This document shows, in pieces, positions 1 through 5,658 of a stretch of DNA of 9,219 nucleotides (its first letter is position 1; each line of letters starts with the position of its first letter). The DNA lies in NCBI GenBank assembly GCA_039819065.1, contig JBCBSS010000210.1, forward strand, positions 1-9,219, in the 5' to 3' direction. Made by a program: the position numbers and the translations under genes. Under the pieces are notes generated by a model, which had not been told where the DNA came from, made no database searches, and saw only the letters and a program-made list of their open reading frames with translations. The DNA is from JBCBSS01 sp039819065 (GTDB lineage: Bacteria; Bacteroidota; Bacteroidia; Cytophagales; Cyclobacteriaceae).

Positions 1-114
1 GATTTCAACAGTATCCTTTCCATCTATTAATACATCTCCATATTGAGCAGTAGCAAATGTGTCAAAAGAGGTCATGAAGGAAATACAGAAAAAAGCGGAA
101 CTTAATATTCTCAT
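1..114 (-). CDS. Secreted protein of unknown function, N-terminal fragment
   Basis: A minus-strand frame opens with ATG at 114-112 and stays open for 38 codons to the window edge, so the gene is partial and its C-terminus lies outside. The first 23 residues look like a Sec signal peptide: a basic second residue (MR), a hydrophobic stretch around residues 3-14 (ILSSAFFCISFM) and a small-residue end (ATA) before Gln24, where signal peptidase I could cut. The predicted mature start is QYGDVLIDGKDTVEI. A D-x-L-x-x-G-x-D-T pattern is common near the N-terminus of exported Bacteroidota proteins of unknown role, but 15 mature residues do not allow a family call. A TAnnTTTG box lies about 57 bases upstream. 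The start and export signal are reasonably supported; the function is unknown. Confidence 0.6.
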   Translation of the reverse strand, partial: MRILSSAFFCISFMTSFDTFATAQYGDVLIDGKDTVEI

Positions 115-170
115 AAGTTTTATTGCTTATAACATTAGTGTAACACACACCTTGTGTATTACCTACCTTT

Positions 171-178
171 CAAATATA
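171..178 (-). promoter_or_regulatory. Candidate -7 box for the secreted-protein gene
   Basis: Read on the minus strand these bases are TATATTTG, an exact match to the Bacteroidota -7 consensus TAnnTTTG, placed so that transcription would begin about 50 bases before the ATG at 114. No TTG is found at the expected -33 position. That zone is instead occupied by the palindrome at 191-212. The call rests on one short match and on position. Confidence 0.35.
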
Positions 179-190
179 TCATAGGTTTTT

Positions 191-212
191 TATGAATTCT
201 ATAGAATTCATA
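191..212. repeat. 22-bp perfect palindrome, possible operator
   Basis: The bases form a perfect dyad with 11-bp arms (TATGAATTCTA / TAGAATTCATA) and no central spacer. It lies 13-34 bp upstream of the candidate -7 box at 171-178, covering where the -33 element of the minus-strand gene would be. That is a usual place for a dimeric regulator to bind. Binding is an inference; the symmetry is seen directly. Confidence 0.5.
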
Positions 213-247
213 TCTTCATATAGTTTTTACGTTACTCACATACATGT

Positions 248-271
248 ATATCTCGGCTGTATTCGAGATAT
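248..271. repeat. Inverted repeat, 8-bp arms with 8-base loop
   Basis: ATATCTCG (248-255) and CGAGATAT (264-271) are exact reverse complements around an 8-base loop. The repeat sits between two minus-strand genes with no T-run after either arm, so it is not an obvious intrinsic terminator. It could be a regulator site or a structured 3' end of the transcript from 370-897. Confidence 0.35.
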
Positions 272-345
272 TGTGCTCTGGAAGAGTGTGAACGTAGCAT
301 AGAATTAATACTCAAATTCAAATTACAATAAGCTGAGTACCGCTG

Positions 346-359
346 CAATTTCGAAATTG
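346..359. repeat. 14-bp perfect palindrome beyond the stop of the membrane-protein gene
   Basis: CAATTTCGAAATTG is its own reverse complement and begins 10 bases after the stop codon of the minus-strand gene at 370-897. It lacks a following U-tract, so a terminator role is doubtful. No other evidence bears on its role. Confidence 0.3.
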
Positions 360-369
360 TGATTTCTGG

Positions 370-897
370 CTATTTGTATTCCTCTCTATAACCTGAAATA
401 TGCTCCCGCCAGTATTTAGTTATGCTCAGAATTTGGTTAAAGTCTAATTTTGATTTCGTCCTTAGCTCTATGTCAACACTTTGCCCCTGATAATTAAATT
501 TAAATCGGCTTGCGCGTTGAGAATCATTACGATCATCTGCTTTGAATGGTACATCCTTGACGAATACCATTTTTTTTATTTGTGAGACTTCGAATATGTG
601 TGACCGTCCTCCTTTCAACAACTCAATCCTTTCTTCGGATATGCGTACCTTCCCAAGGTTATACAAGGTTAACCTTGCTAGGGTTAAGTAGAGAGTCCCT
701 GTTACTAATAAACCCACCCAGCCTATAGTTCGCCAGTGTCTTGGAAGATTAAACAAAGTTTCGGCTATTGTATCGTCACTGTTCCTACCTTCGAATGCAC
801 AGGACAGAAAGAAGAAAAACAATGGCGCCAAGATTAGCAGCTCCACATACCTGACAACTAGCCTGCGTTTACGGTCTATGTAGTCAAGTTCAATCAT
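370..897 (-). CDS. Small membrane protein with two helices and a PH-like C-terminal domain
   Basis: The 175-residue product is not recognised as a named protein. It has a basic N-terminus (DRKRR at 8-12), a first hydrophobic segment at about 18-35 (ELLILAPLFFFFLSCAF), a polar loop, and a second segment at about 58-78 (IGWVGLLVTGTLYLTLARL). A beta-rich tail from about 82 to 148 follows, and an amphipathic end. The tail pattern (GKVRISEERIELL, then an I-x-x-I-K-K-M strand and RFKFNYQGQ) resembles bacterial PH-like domains that follow a helix pair in small membrane proteins. This is a resemblance by eye. The ATG is preceded by an A-rich leader (ATTAAAA) without a Shine-Dalgarno motif, as is normal here. 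The fabF terminator lies between this gene and fabF, so it is probably transcribed separately, although no promoter was recognised in the short gap. Confidence 0.7.
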   Translation of the reverse strand: MIELDYIDRKRRLVVRYVELLILAPLFFFFLSCAFEGRNSDDTIAETLFNLPRHWRTIGWVGLLVTGTLYLTLARLTLYNLGKVRISEERIELLKGGRSHIFEVSQIKKMVFVKDVPFKADDRNDSQRASRFKFNYQGQSVDIELRTKSKLDFNQILSITKYWREHISGYREEYK

Positions 898-923
898 TTT
901 TAATGTAAGAGATGTATGACCAT

Positions 924-957
924 AAAAAAACCTGCTGGCGTCACAGCCAACAGGTTA
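924..957 (-). terminator. Intrinsic terminator of fabF
   Basis: On the minus strand an 11-bp stem (929-939 with 946-956) closes a 6-base loop and runs into seven U residues (924-930). One pair (935/950) is a G-U wobble that forms only in the minus-strand transcript and is a C-A mismatch on the other, which supports this direction. It begins about 20 bases after the fabF stop codon. Confidence 0.9.
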
Positions 958-976
958 ATATCTTATCTCGAATAAA

Positions 977-2221
977 TTACCCTTCGAACTTTTTGAAGAT
1001 CGTCGTGGCGATATGCCCACCAAAGCCGAAAGTGTTGCTCATAGCGTAGTTGACTGTTCTTTTGGCTGCCTGGCCTAAGGTCACGTGGAACTTGCCTGCG
1101 AAATCCGGTTCTACTGTTTGAGAATTGATGGTAGGAGGAATCATATCCTCTTGTACTGATTTGATCGAAGCAATGGCTTCTATAGCTCCTGCTGCTCCCA
1201 GTAAGTGCCCAGTCATAGACTTGGTAGCGCTGATGTTCAAATCAGGATTAGCCCCAAACACTCTTTCTACTGCTTTTAACTCACTTACATCACCGAGTGG
1301 TGTAGAAGTAGCATGTGTATTGAGGTGGTCAATGTCCGATGGCTGAATATTGGCATCTTCCAATGCCGCTAACATACCCAGGTAAGCGCCTTCACCTTCT
1401 GGGTGTGTACCTGTCAAGTGGTAGGCATCGGCCGCCATACCACCACCGACCATCTCAGCGATGATGGGAGCACCACGTTTGATGGCATGTTCATATTCTT
1501 CTAGAATAATGGCACCGGCACCTTCACCCATTACGAACCCATCGCGATCTACATCGAATGGACGTGAAGCTGTAGCAGGGTTATCATTTCTAGTAGATAA
1601 AGCCTTAGAGGCATTGAAACCACCCACTGAACTTTCGTTGATCGGTGCTTCAGAGCCACCTGTCACAAACATGTCGGCTTTGCCCCAACGGATGTAATTG
1701 AATGCATCCATAATAGCGGTGTTGGAAGTAGCACAAGCCGATACGGTGGCGTAGTTAATACCTCTCAGGCCATATTTGATGGAGATTACCCCGGCAGCAA
1801 TATCCACGATCATTTTAGGAATGAAGAATGGATTGAAGCGAGGGGTACCATCGCCCTCGGCGAATTCCAAGAGTTGTTGCTGGAATGTGCCAATACCGCC
1901 ATTACCAGAGCCCCAGATTACACCAATTCTATTGATATTAAGCTTATCGAAATCAAGCTCGGCGTTCTTGATGGCCTCATCGGCTGCTACCAATGCATAT
2001 TGTGTAAATGAATCGTATTTTCTCATTTCCTTGCGATCGAAGTGTGCCGCCGCATCAAAGCCTTTCAACTCACAAGCGAACTTGGTTTTAAATTTTTCAG
2101 TGTCAAAGTGGGTAATAGGTCCGGCACCACTGGTGCCTTTTAAAGAAGCTTGCCAAAAATCTGCAACGTTATTACCAATTGGAGATAGAGCCCCTAGGCC
2201 CGTTACAACAACTCTTTTCAT
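977..2221 (-). CDS. fabF: Beta-ketoacyl-[acyl-carrier-protein] synthase II
   Basis: This cytoplasmic condensing enzyme of type II fatty acid synthesis joins malonyl-ACP to a growing acyl-ACP with loss of CO2. The 414-residue length is normal for FabF. The Cys-His-His triad is visible: Cys163 in SACATS, His303 in NTHATSTPLGD, and His339 in the K-S-M-T-G-H motif that follows ATKS. The glycine-rich end NTFGFGGH (396-403) is also typical. The N-terminus MKRVVVTGLGALSPIG fixes the start at 2221. No acpP gene precedes it, although acpP-fabF is a common arrangement. It is therefore a stand-alone copy and may be a second condensing enzyme of the genome. It carries its own promoter with an embedded palindrome at 2242-2272 and its own terminator at 924-957, so it appears to be a single-gene unit. 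A specialised KAS I/II paralogue is possible; family assignment is firm. Confidence 0.96.
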   Translation of the reverse strand: MKRVVVTGLGALSPIGNNVADFWQASLKGTSGAGPITHFDTEKFKTKFACELKGFDAAAHFDRKEMRKYDSFTQYALVAADEAIKNAELDFDKLNINRIGVIWGSGNGGIGTFQQQLLEFAEGDGTPRFNPFFIPKMIVDIAAGVISIKYGLRGINYATVSACATSNTAIMDAFNYIRWGKADMFVTGGSEAPINESSVGGFNASKALSTRNDNPATASRPFDVDRDGFVMGEGAGAIILEEYEHAIKRGAPIIAEMVGGGMAADAYHLTGTHPEGEGAYLGMLAALEDANIQPSDIDHLNTHATSTPLGDVSELKAVERVFGANPDLNISATKSMTGHLLGAAGAIEAIASIKSVQEDMIPPTINSQTVEPDFAGKFHVTLGQAAKRTVNYAMSNTFGFGGHIATTIFKKFEG

Positions 2222-2241
2222 ATGCTTATTATTTTATGAAG

Positions 2242-2272
2242 CAAAAATACTTACTTACTAGTAAGTAAGCAA
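2242..2272 (-). promoter_or_regulatory. fabF promoter with TTG -33 and TAnnTTTG -7 boxes
   Basis: On the minus strand TTG (2272-2270) is followed by exactly 20 bases and then TATTTTTG (2249-2242), which matches the Bacteroidota housekeeping promoter pattern in both boxes and spacing. The -7 box ends 20 bases before the fabF ATG, giving a short leader. The whole spacer is the palindrome described separately. Confidence 0.7.
2250..2269. promoter_or_regulatory. 20-bp perfect palindrome filling the fabF promoter spacer; likely repressor operator
   Basis: CTTACTTACTAGTAAGTAAG is a perfect dyad with 10-bp arms. It lies exactly between the -33 and -7 boxes of the fabF promoter, so a bound dimer would exclude RNA polymerase. 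The form (18-20 bp, A/T-rich, ACT/AGT core) resembles TetR-family operators, and TetR-type regulators control fatty acid genes in several bacteria. The regulator is not encoded in this window, and its identity is an inference. Confidence 0.6.
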
Positions 2273-2737
2273 TATTGCCCTCAAACTAGTTCATTTCGGG
2301 GGCCTAAATTAAGCTATATTGACTTATTAGTAGTGTTACATGCAAAATTAGAATGAGTGGGGTGTTCCTGAACGGTATGGTTGGTGATAGTTGTCACTGT
2401 CATGATGCGAAAGTTCCTTCGTACCTTTCTGCCTTTGTTAGTCTTGTGACCATTAAGTTTGTGGGTGGTATTTTCACATCTTTTTGTGCATGCTTGTACT
2501 TGCTGTAGAAGATCAAACAGGTTTATGTGTTTGTGAAGCATGTGTAGAGACATAAGAGAGCTTCAAGCTACTACATTCTTTTTTTCTTCCCACTCTTTAG
2601 ATTTCTATTGGCCTCATGCTCCGGATTAGGCTGAAATTCCGATATCAATTATTGCAATATGCAGGCGGCTTAATTGGCTCATAATTCAGAAGTATTACTA
2701 TATTTAGTTACTAATCAACCCAAAAAAAATCTCCAAT
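2273..2737. other. Intergenic region without a convincing gene
   Basis: This stretch separates the divergent fabF and the exported oxidoreductase gene. A 79-codon minus-strand frame (2314-2553) is rich in His, Thr and Asn and has no recognisable domain. A 51-codon plus-strand frame (2353-2508) lies opposite it, with a hydrophobic second half (about residues 28-51). They cannot easily both be genes and neither has a promoter. Positions 2695-2706 hold a possible -7 element for the downstream gene. Otherwise I see only AT-rich sequence, with a T-run at about 2578-2586. Confidence 0.4.
2674..2706 (+). promoter_or_regulatory. Weak candidate promoter for the exported oxidoreductase
   Basis: TTG (2674-2676) and TATATTTA (2699-2706) are 22 bases apart, and the ATG lies 31 bases further on. 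The -7 box misses the final G of TAnnTTTG and the spacing is slightly long, so this is tentative. A near-identical TTACTATAYTTA block (2695-2706) recurs before the second oxidoreductase at 5625-5636. Confidence 0.3.
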
Positions 2738-4246
2738 ATGAGCGATGTGAACGATAAACCAAACGACTCTAAACGAAGAGAATTTATCCAAAAATCAGCA
2801 GCGGCTTTGGCAGGAATCAGTATCCTTCCCAGCCATGTAGTATCAGGACTCGGCCATACTCCTCCCAGCGACAAATTGAATATCGCAGGTATAGGAGTTG
2901 GAGGCATAGGATTCGCTAACCTCAAAAACCTCACCACTGAAAATGTGGTTGCACTTTGTGATGTAGACTGGAAATATGCTAAAGGTTGCTTCGATGCCTA
3001 CCCCAAGGCAAAGAAGTATTGGGACTTTAGAAAGATGTTCGATGAAATGAGGGATGATATTGACGCTGTGGTGATTGCTACAGCCGATCATACCCATGCG
3101 ATTACAGCTGCACAGGCCATTACCATGGGTAAGCACGTCTATTTACAGAAACCGCTTACTCACAGTGTGTATGAATCGAGGTTGTTGACTAAACTAGCTA
3201 AAAAATACAAAGTGGCTACCCAAATGGGTAACCAGGGTGCGTCGGGTGAAGGAGTAGCGAAAACTTGCGAATGGATCTGGAACGGCGAGATCGGTGAGGT
3301 TAAAAAAGTAGAATCTTTCACAGATCGACCAATATGGCCACAAGGCCTGAATACGCCAGAACAGGGACAATGGGTGCCTGATCACCTCAACTGGGATCTG
3401 TTCATTGGCCCGGCTAAAATGAGACCTTATAATGAGATATACCATCCATGGAATTGGCGAGGATGGTGGGATTATGGCACAGGTGCCCTCGGGGATATGG
3501 CCTGCCACATTCTACATCCGGTATTTGAAGCCCTCAAACTGGGTTATCCTACCAAGGCCCAGGCCAGCTCTACCTTGTTACTGGAAGGTTGTGCACCTAC
3601 CGCTCAGTCGGTGAAATTGATATTTCCTGAAAGGGCAAAAGTAGGTCGCGTAAAAATGCCTGAGGTAGAAGTATACTGGTATGATGGCGGTATCAAGCCA
3701 GAGTTGCCTTCGAATTGGCCAACGGGTAAGGACCCCAATAAATATGGGGGAGGTACTTTCTTCTACGGTACTAAAGACATCCTGCACGTAGGTTGCTATG
3801 GTGCTGAGCCAGAGTTGGTGTCTGGAAGGGTGCCAAACGTAAAAGAAACAGAACGCAGGGTATCCAAAGAATTGGGTATTAAAGACAGTCTGCACGAACA
3901 AGACTGGGTAAGAGCGTGTAAAGAAAGCCCCGAAAATAGGAAACCTACTACTTCTGACTTTGCCGAAGCTGGTCCGTTCAACGAAATGGTAGTAATGGGA
4001 GTAATGGCCGTCAGGCTTCAAAATCTCAACAAAGAATTAGAATGGGATGGTCAGAATATGCGATTCACTAACATTAGTGATAGCGAAATGATCAAGACTG
4101 TCATTAGAGACGGTTTTAAAATTCACGACGGGCACCCTACATTCGATAAGACCTGGACTGATCCTGTTTCTGCTAAAGATTTCGCAGCAGAACTGGTCAA
4201 ACACACTTATCGAGATAGTTGGTCATTACCAGATATGCCTGCATAA
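2738..4246 (+). CDS. Tat-exported Gfo/Idh/MocA family oxidoreductase
   Basis: A 502-residue NAD(P)-dependent oxidoreductase, probably acting on the hydroxyl groups of sugars or glycosides. Residues 12-32 form a twin-arginine signal (KRREFIQK, then an Ala-rich hydrophobic segment), which implies export of the folded protein with its cofactor bound. The Rossmann fold starts at about 46 with GIGVGGIG (51-58). Asp75 and Asp77 (CDVD) follow the second strand. The family's EKP lysine motif appears as QKPL, with Lys138. The C-terminal domain carries WNWRGWWDYGTGALGDMACH (238-257), including the G-D-x-x-x-H motif. The neighbouring DUF1080 lipoprotein suggests that it oxidises a glycoside at C3 to a 3-keto-glycoside. 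An alternative is a GH109-like glycosidase, which shares this fold, a bound NAD and often a Tat signal. The ATG is placed so that the Tat signal is complete. No terminator is seen directly after it. Family firm, substrate unknown. Confidence 0.92.
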   Translation: MSDVNDKPNDSKRREFIQKSAAALAGISILPSHVVSGLGHTPPSDKLNIAGIGVGGIGFANLKNLTTENVVALCDVDWKYAKGCFDAYPKAKKYWDFRKMFDEMRDDIDAVVIATADHTHAITAAQAITMGKHVYLQKPLTHSVYESRLLTKLAKKYKVATQMGNQGASGEGVAKTCEWIWNGEIGEVKKVESFTDRPIWPQGLNTPEQGQWVPDHLNWDLFIGPAKMRPYNEIYHPWNWRGWWDYGTGALGDMACHILHPVFEALKLGYPTKAQASSTLLLEGCAPTAQSVKLIFPERAKVGRVKMPEVEVYWYDGGIKPELPSNWPTGKDPNKYGGGTFFYGTKDILHVGCYGAEPELVSGRVPNVKETERRVSKELGIKDSLHEQDWVRACKESPENRKPTTSDFAEAGPFNEMVVMGVMAVRLQNLNKELEWDGQNMRFTNISDSEMIKTVIRDGFKIHDGHPTFDKTWTDPVSAKDFAAELVKHTYRDSWSLPDMPA

Positions 4247-4462
4247 TTGAATCTGCCTTTGCGGCTGCTTGCTCCATGGCTAAAGCTATTGACGACACGC
4301 GATTGGCAGATGAGATTTGCCTTCGCTAAAGCTTCGGCAGACGAGAAGATTGTGATTTAATTTCTCGAGGCCTTGTCCCGGAAGCTCGGGTTCGGGTCTC
4401 TATCTTGGAGTTTTATGCCATTTATGATGAATAACTACTTAACCTATTAAAAACCAAATTTT
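4247..4462. other. Intergenic spacer with degenerate repeats
   Basis: The 216-bp spacer has no gene. It contains two related segments, GGCTAAAGCTATTGACGACA from about 4278 and CGCTAAAGCTTCGGCAGACG from about 4324, offset by 46 bp. ATCTGCC (4251-4257) and GGCAGAT (4305-4311) are inverted. A GC-rich stretch (about 4375-4398) contains CCCGGAAGCTCGGG. The composition differs from the AT-rich leader that follows and resembles short dispersed repeats seen between Bacteroidota genes. No promoter or terminator was identified with confidence. Confidence 0.35.
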
Positions 4463-5260
4463 ATGAAAACTAACAATTGGCTTATTGCGATTATAGCTTT
4501 GGCATTTCTTGCCAGCTGCAGTCAACCAAAAAAAGAAGAAACTACTGAAGAAGAAAAAACTGAAACTACGGAGCCAACTGAAGAAGTGGCAGCACTTAAT
4601 ACCCTTACAGCACAAGAAACGGAAGATGGCTGGACACTGCTGTTCGATGGAAAGACCTCAAACGGATGGAGAGGCTATAAGAAAGAAAGTTTTCCTGTTG
4701 CCTGGGAAATTGACAATGACGCACTCCACATTCAAGGGTCAGGACGCGGTGAAGCTGGCGCACAAGATGGCGGCGATATTGTGTTCGATAAGGAGTTTTC
4801 TGATTTTCACTTCAAAGTAGAATGGATGGTAGATAGTGCGGCCAATGCTGGTATTTTCTACCGTGGTCGTGAAGAATATGACTACATCTGGAAAACCGCT
4901 CCTGAAATGCAAGTACTAGATAATATGCACCATCCTGATGCTAACTTGGGAAAAGACGGGAACCGACAAGCTGGGTCTCTTTATGACCTGATTCCAGCCA
5001 GCCCACAGAACTTCAAAGGTCACGGCACTTGGAATCAAGCCGAGATAATTGCCAGAGGCAATGAGATTATACACATTCAAAATGGTGATACAGTGGTGCA
5101 ATACACCATTGGCTCAGAGGAGATGCAGGCACTAATCGCCGATAGTAAATGGCCGGGGATCAACGAAAACTGGGGAAGTATTTCGCCTCAAGGCTTGATC
5201 GGTTTGCAAGACCACGGTGATGATGTTTGGTTCAGAAACATTAAGATCAAAGAGCTTTAA
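4463..5260 (+). CDS. DUF1080 lipoprotein, probable 3-keto-glycoside hydrolase
   Basis: The 265-residue protein starts with a lipoprotein signal peptide: MK, a hydrophobic core, and the lipobox L-A-S-C with Cys19 as the acylated residue. Residues 20-45 are a Lys/Glu/Thr-rich linker (QPKKEETTEE onward) that would tether the domain to a membrane. The rest is one DUF1080 (PF06439) concanavalin-like beta-sandwich. Its family-typical segments are WTLLFDGKTSNGWRGY (57-72), FHFKVEWMVDSAANAGIFYR (115-134), MQVLDNMHHPDA (149-160), AGSLYDLIPAS (170-180) and GLIGLQDHGDDVWFRNIKI (244-262). Members have been shown to cleave 3-keto-glycosides after oxidation by a Gfo/Idh/MocA enzyme, and such an enzyme lies directly upstream and another downstream. 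Location at the periplasmic face or cell surface is inferred from the lipobox. It is followed closely by a terminator. Family and export are firm; the substrate is not known. Confidence 0.92.
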   Translation: MKTNNWLIAIIALAFLASCSQPKKEETTEEEKTETTEPTEEVAALNTLTAQETEDGWTLLFDGKTSNGWRGYKKESFPVAWEIDNDALHIQGSGRGEAGAQDGGDIVFDKEFSDFHFKVEWMVDSAANAGIFYRGREEYDYIWKTAPEMQVLDNMHHPDANLGKDGNRQAGSLYDLIPASPQNFKGHGTWNQAEIIARGNEIIHIQNGDTVVQYTIGSEEMQALIADSKWPGINENWGSISPQGLIGLQDHGDDVWFRNIKIKEL

Positions 5261-5287
5261 GCACTTATTTTATCAATCAAAATGATA

Positions 5288-5320
5288 AAGCCGACTCATT
5301 TGGGTCGGCTTTTCTTTTTT
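5288..5320 (+). terminator. Intrinsic terminator after the DUF1080 gene
   Basis: AAGCCGAC (5288-5295) pairs with GTCGGCTT (5304-5311), and two further inner pairs (one wobble) leave an ATTT loop. The stem runs into TTTTCTTTTTT. It lies 27 bases after the stop codon. It implies that the second oxidoreductase gene is transcribed from its own promoter. Confidence 0.9.
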
Positions 5321-5332
5321 ACAGATCCAACT

Positions 5333-5374
5333 ACCTAGTGCGAAACCCACCTAGCGCGAAAGTTACTTTCGTGC
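5333..5374. repeat. Tandem repeat ACCTAGYGCGAAA x2 running into an inverted repeat
   Basis: ACCTAGTGCGAAA (5333-5345) and ACCTAGCGCGAAA (5349-5361) differ at one base, with a 16-bp period. The second copy overlaps a dyad, GCGCGAAAGT (5354-5363) and ACTTTCGTGC (5365-5374), centred on one T with a single mismatched pair. The unit could be a regulator site or a dispersed intergenic repeat. Confidence 0.5.
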
Positions 5375-5624
5375 TTCCATTCTGTTCTTAGCTGCAGTTT
5401 GTGCCTGCCTGCCGATAATGGTAGGCCCCATAAAAAGCAAATTGAATACAAGGGATATAAACTAGCGCCCTGAGGTCTCTTGGTCGGCACAGACTAACGA
5501 TCTCGGCTCTGTTTCTGCCATAGGCAAATAAGATTCTTTCAGAAAGACTGAATGCTGGAGATTTAATAATGACCTGAGCCGGGCGAGAATAGACCACCAA
5601 TTTCCTGTCATGTTTTATCTAATC

Positions 5625-5636
5625 TTACTATACTTA
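5625..5636 (+). promoter_or_regulatory. Candidate -7 region shared by the two oxidoreductase genes
   Basis: TTACTATACTTA matches the block before the exported oxidoreductase (2695-2706) at 11 of 12 positions and lies 22 bases before the ATG. TATACTTA is a poor fit to TAnnTTTG and no -33 TTG is present. A nearby CTTAACC (5633-5639) also occurs before the DUF1080 gene at 4438-4444. Confidence 0.25.
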
Positions 5637-5658
5637 ACCAACCATTAATAATTGCCTT

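Larger units (their letters stand above)
5321..5658. other. Intergenic region, probably a dispersed repeat or decayed sequence
   Basis: No convincing gene lies here. The left part has a two-copy tandem repeat and an inverted repeat at 5333-5374, then a hairpin with 7-bp arms (GCCTGCC 5407-5413, GGTAGGC 5420-5426, one G-T pair). From about 5390 to 5610 both a 70-codon minus frame and an overlapping minus frame stay open for part of the way, without a recognised domain. That could be remnant coding sequence or chance. The last 50 bases are AT-rich and form the leader of the next gene. Confidence 0.35.

Noticed and set aside
1125..2261. Three plus-strand open frames opposite fabF (1125-1346, 1461-1697, 1776-2261)
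   Set aside because: They lie antisense to a well-conserved enzyme gene, have no recognisable domain, and their composition is that of the complement of fabF codons.
2314..2553. 79-codon minus-strand frame
   Set aside because: Its residue make-up is odd (very rich in His, Thr and Asn), it has no domain or signal, no promoter, and an equally open frame lies on the other strand.
2704..4021. Minus-strand and alternative-frame ORFs inside the exported oxidoreductase gene
   Set aside because: The plus-strand gene has a complete family signature over this span, so these are shadows.
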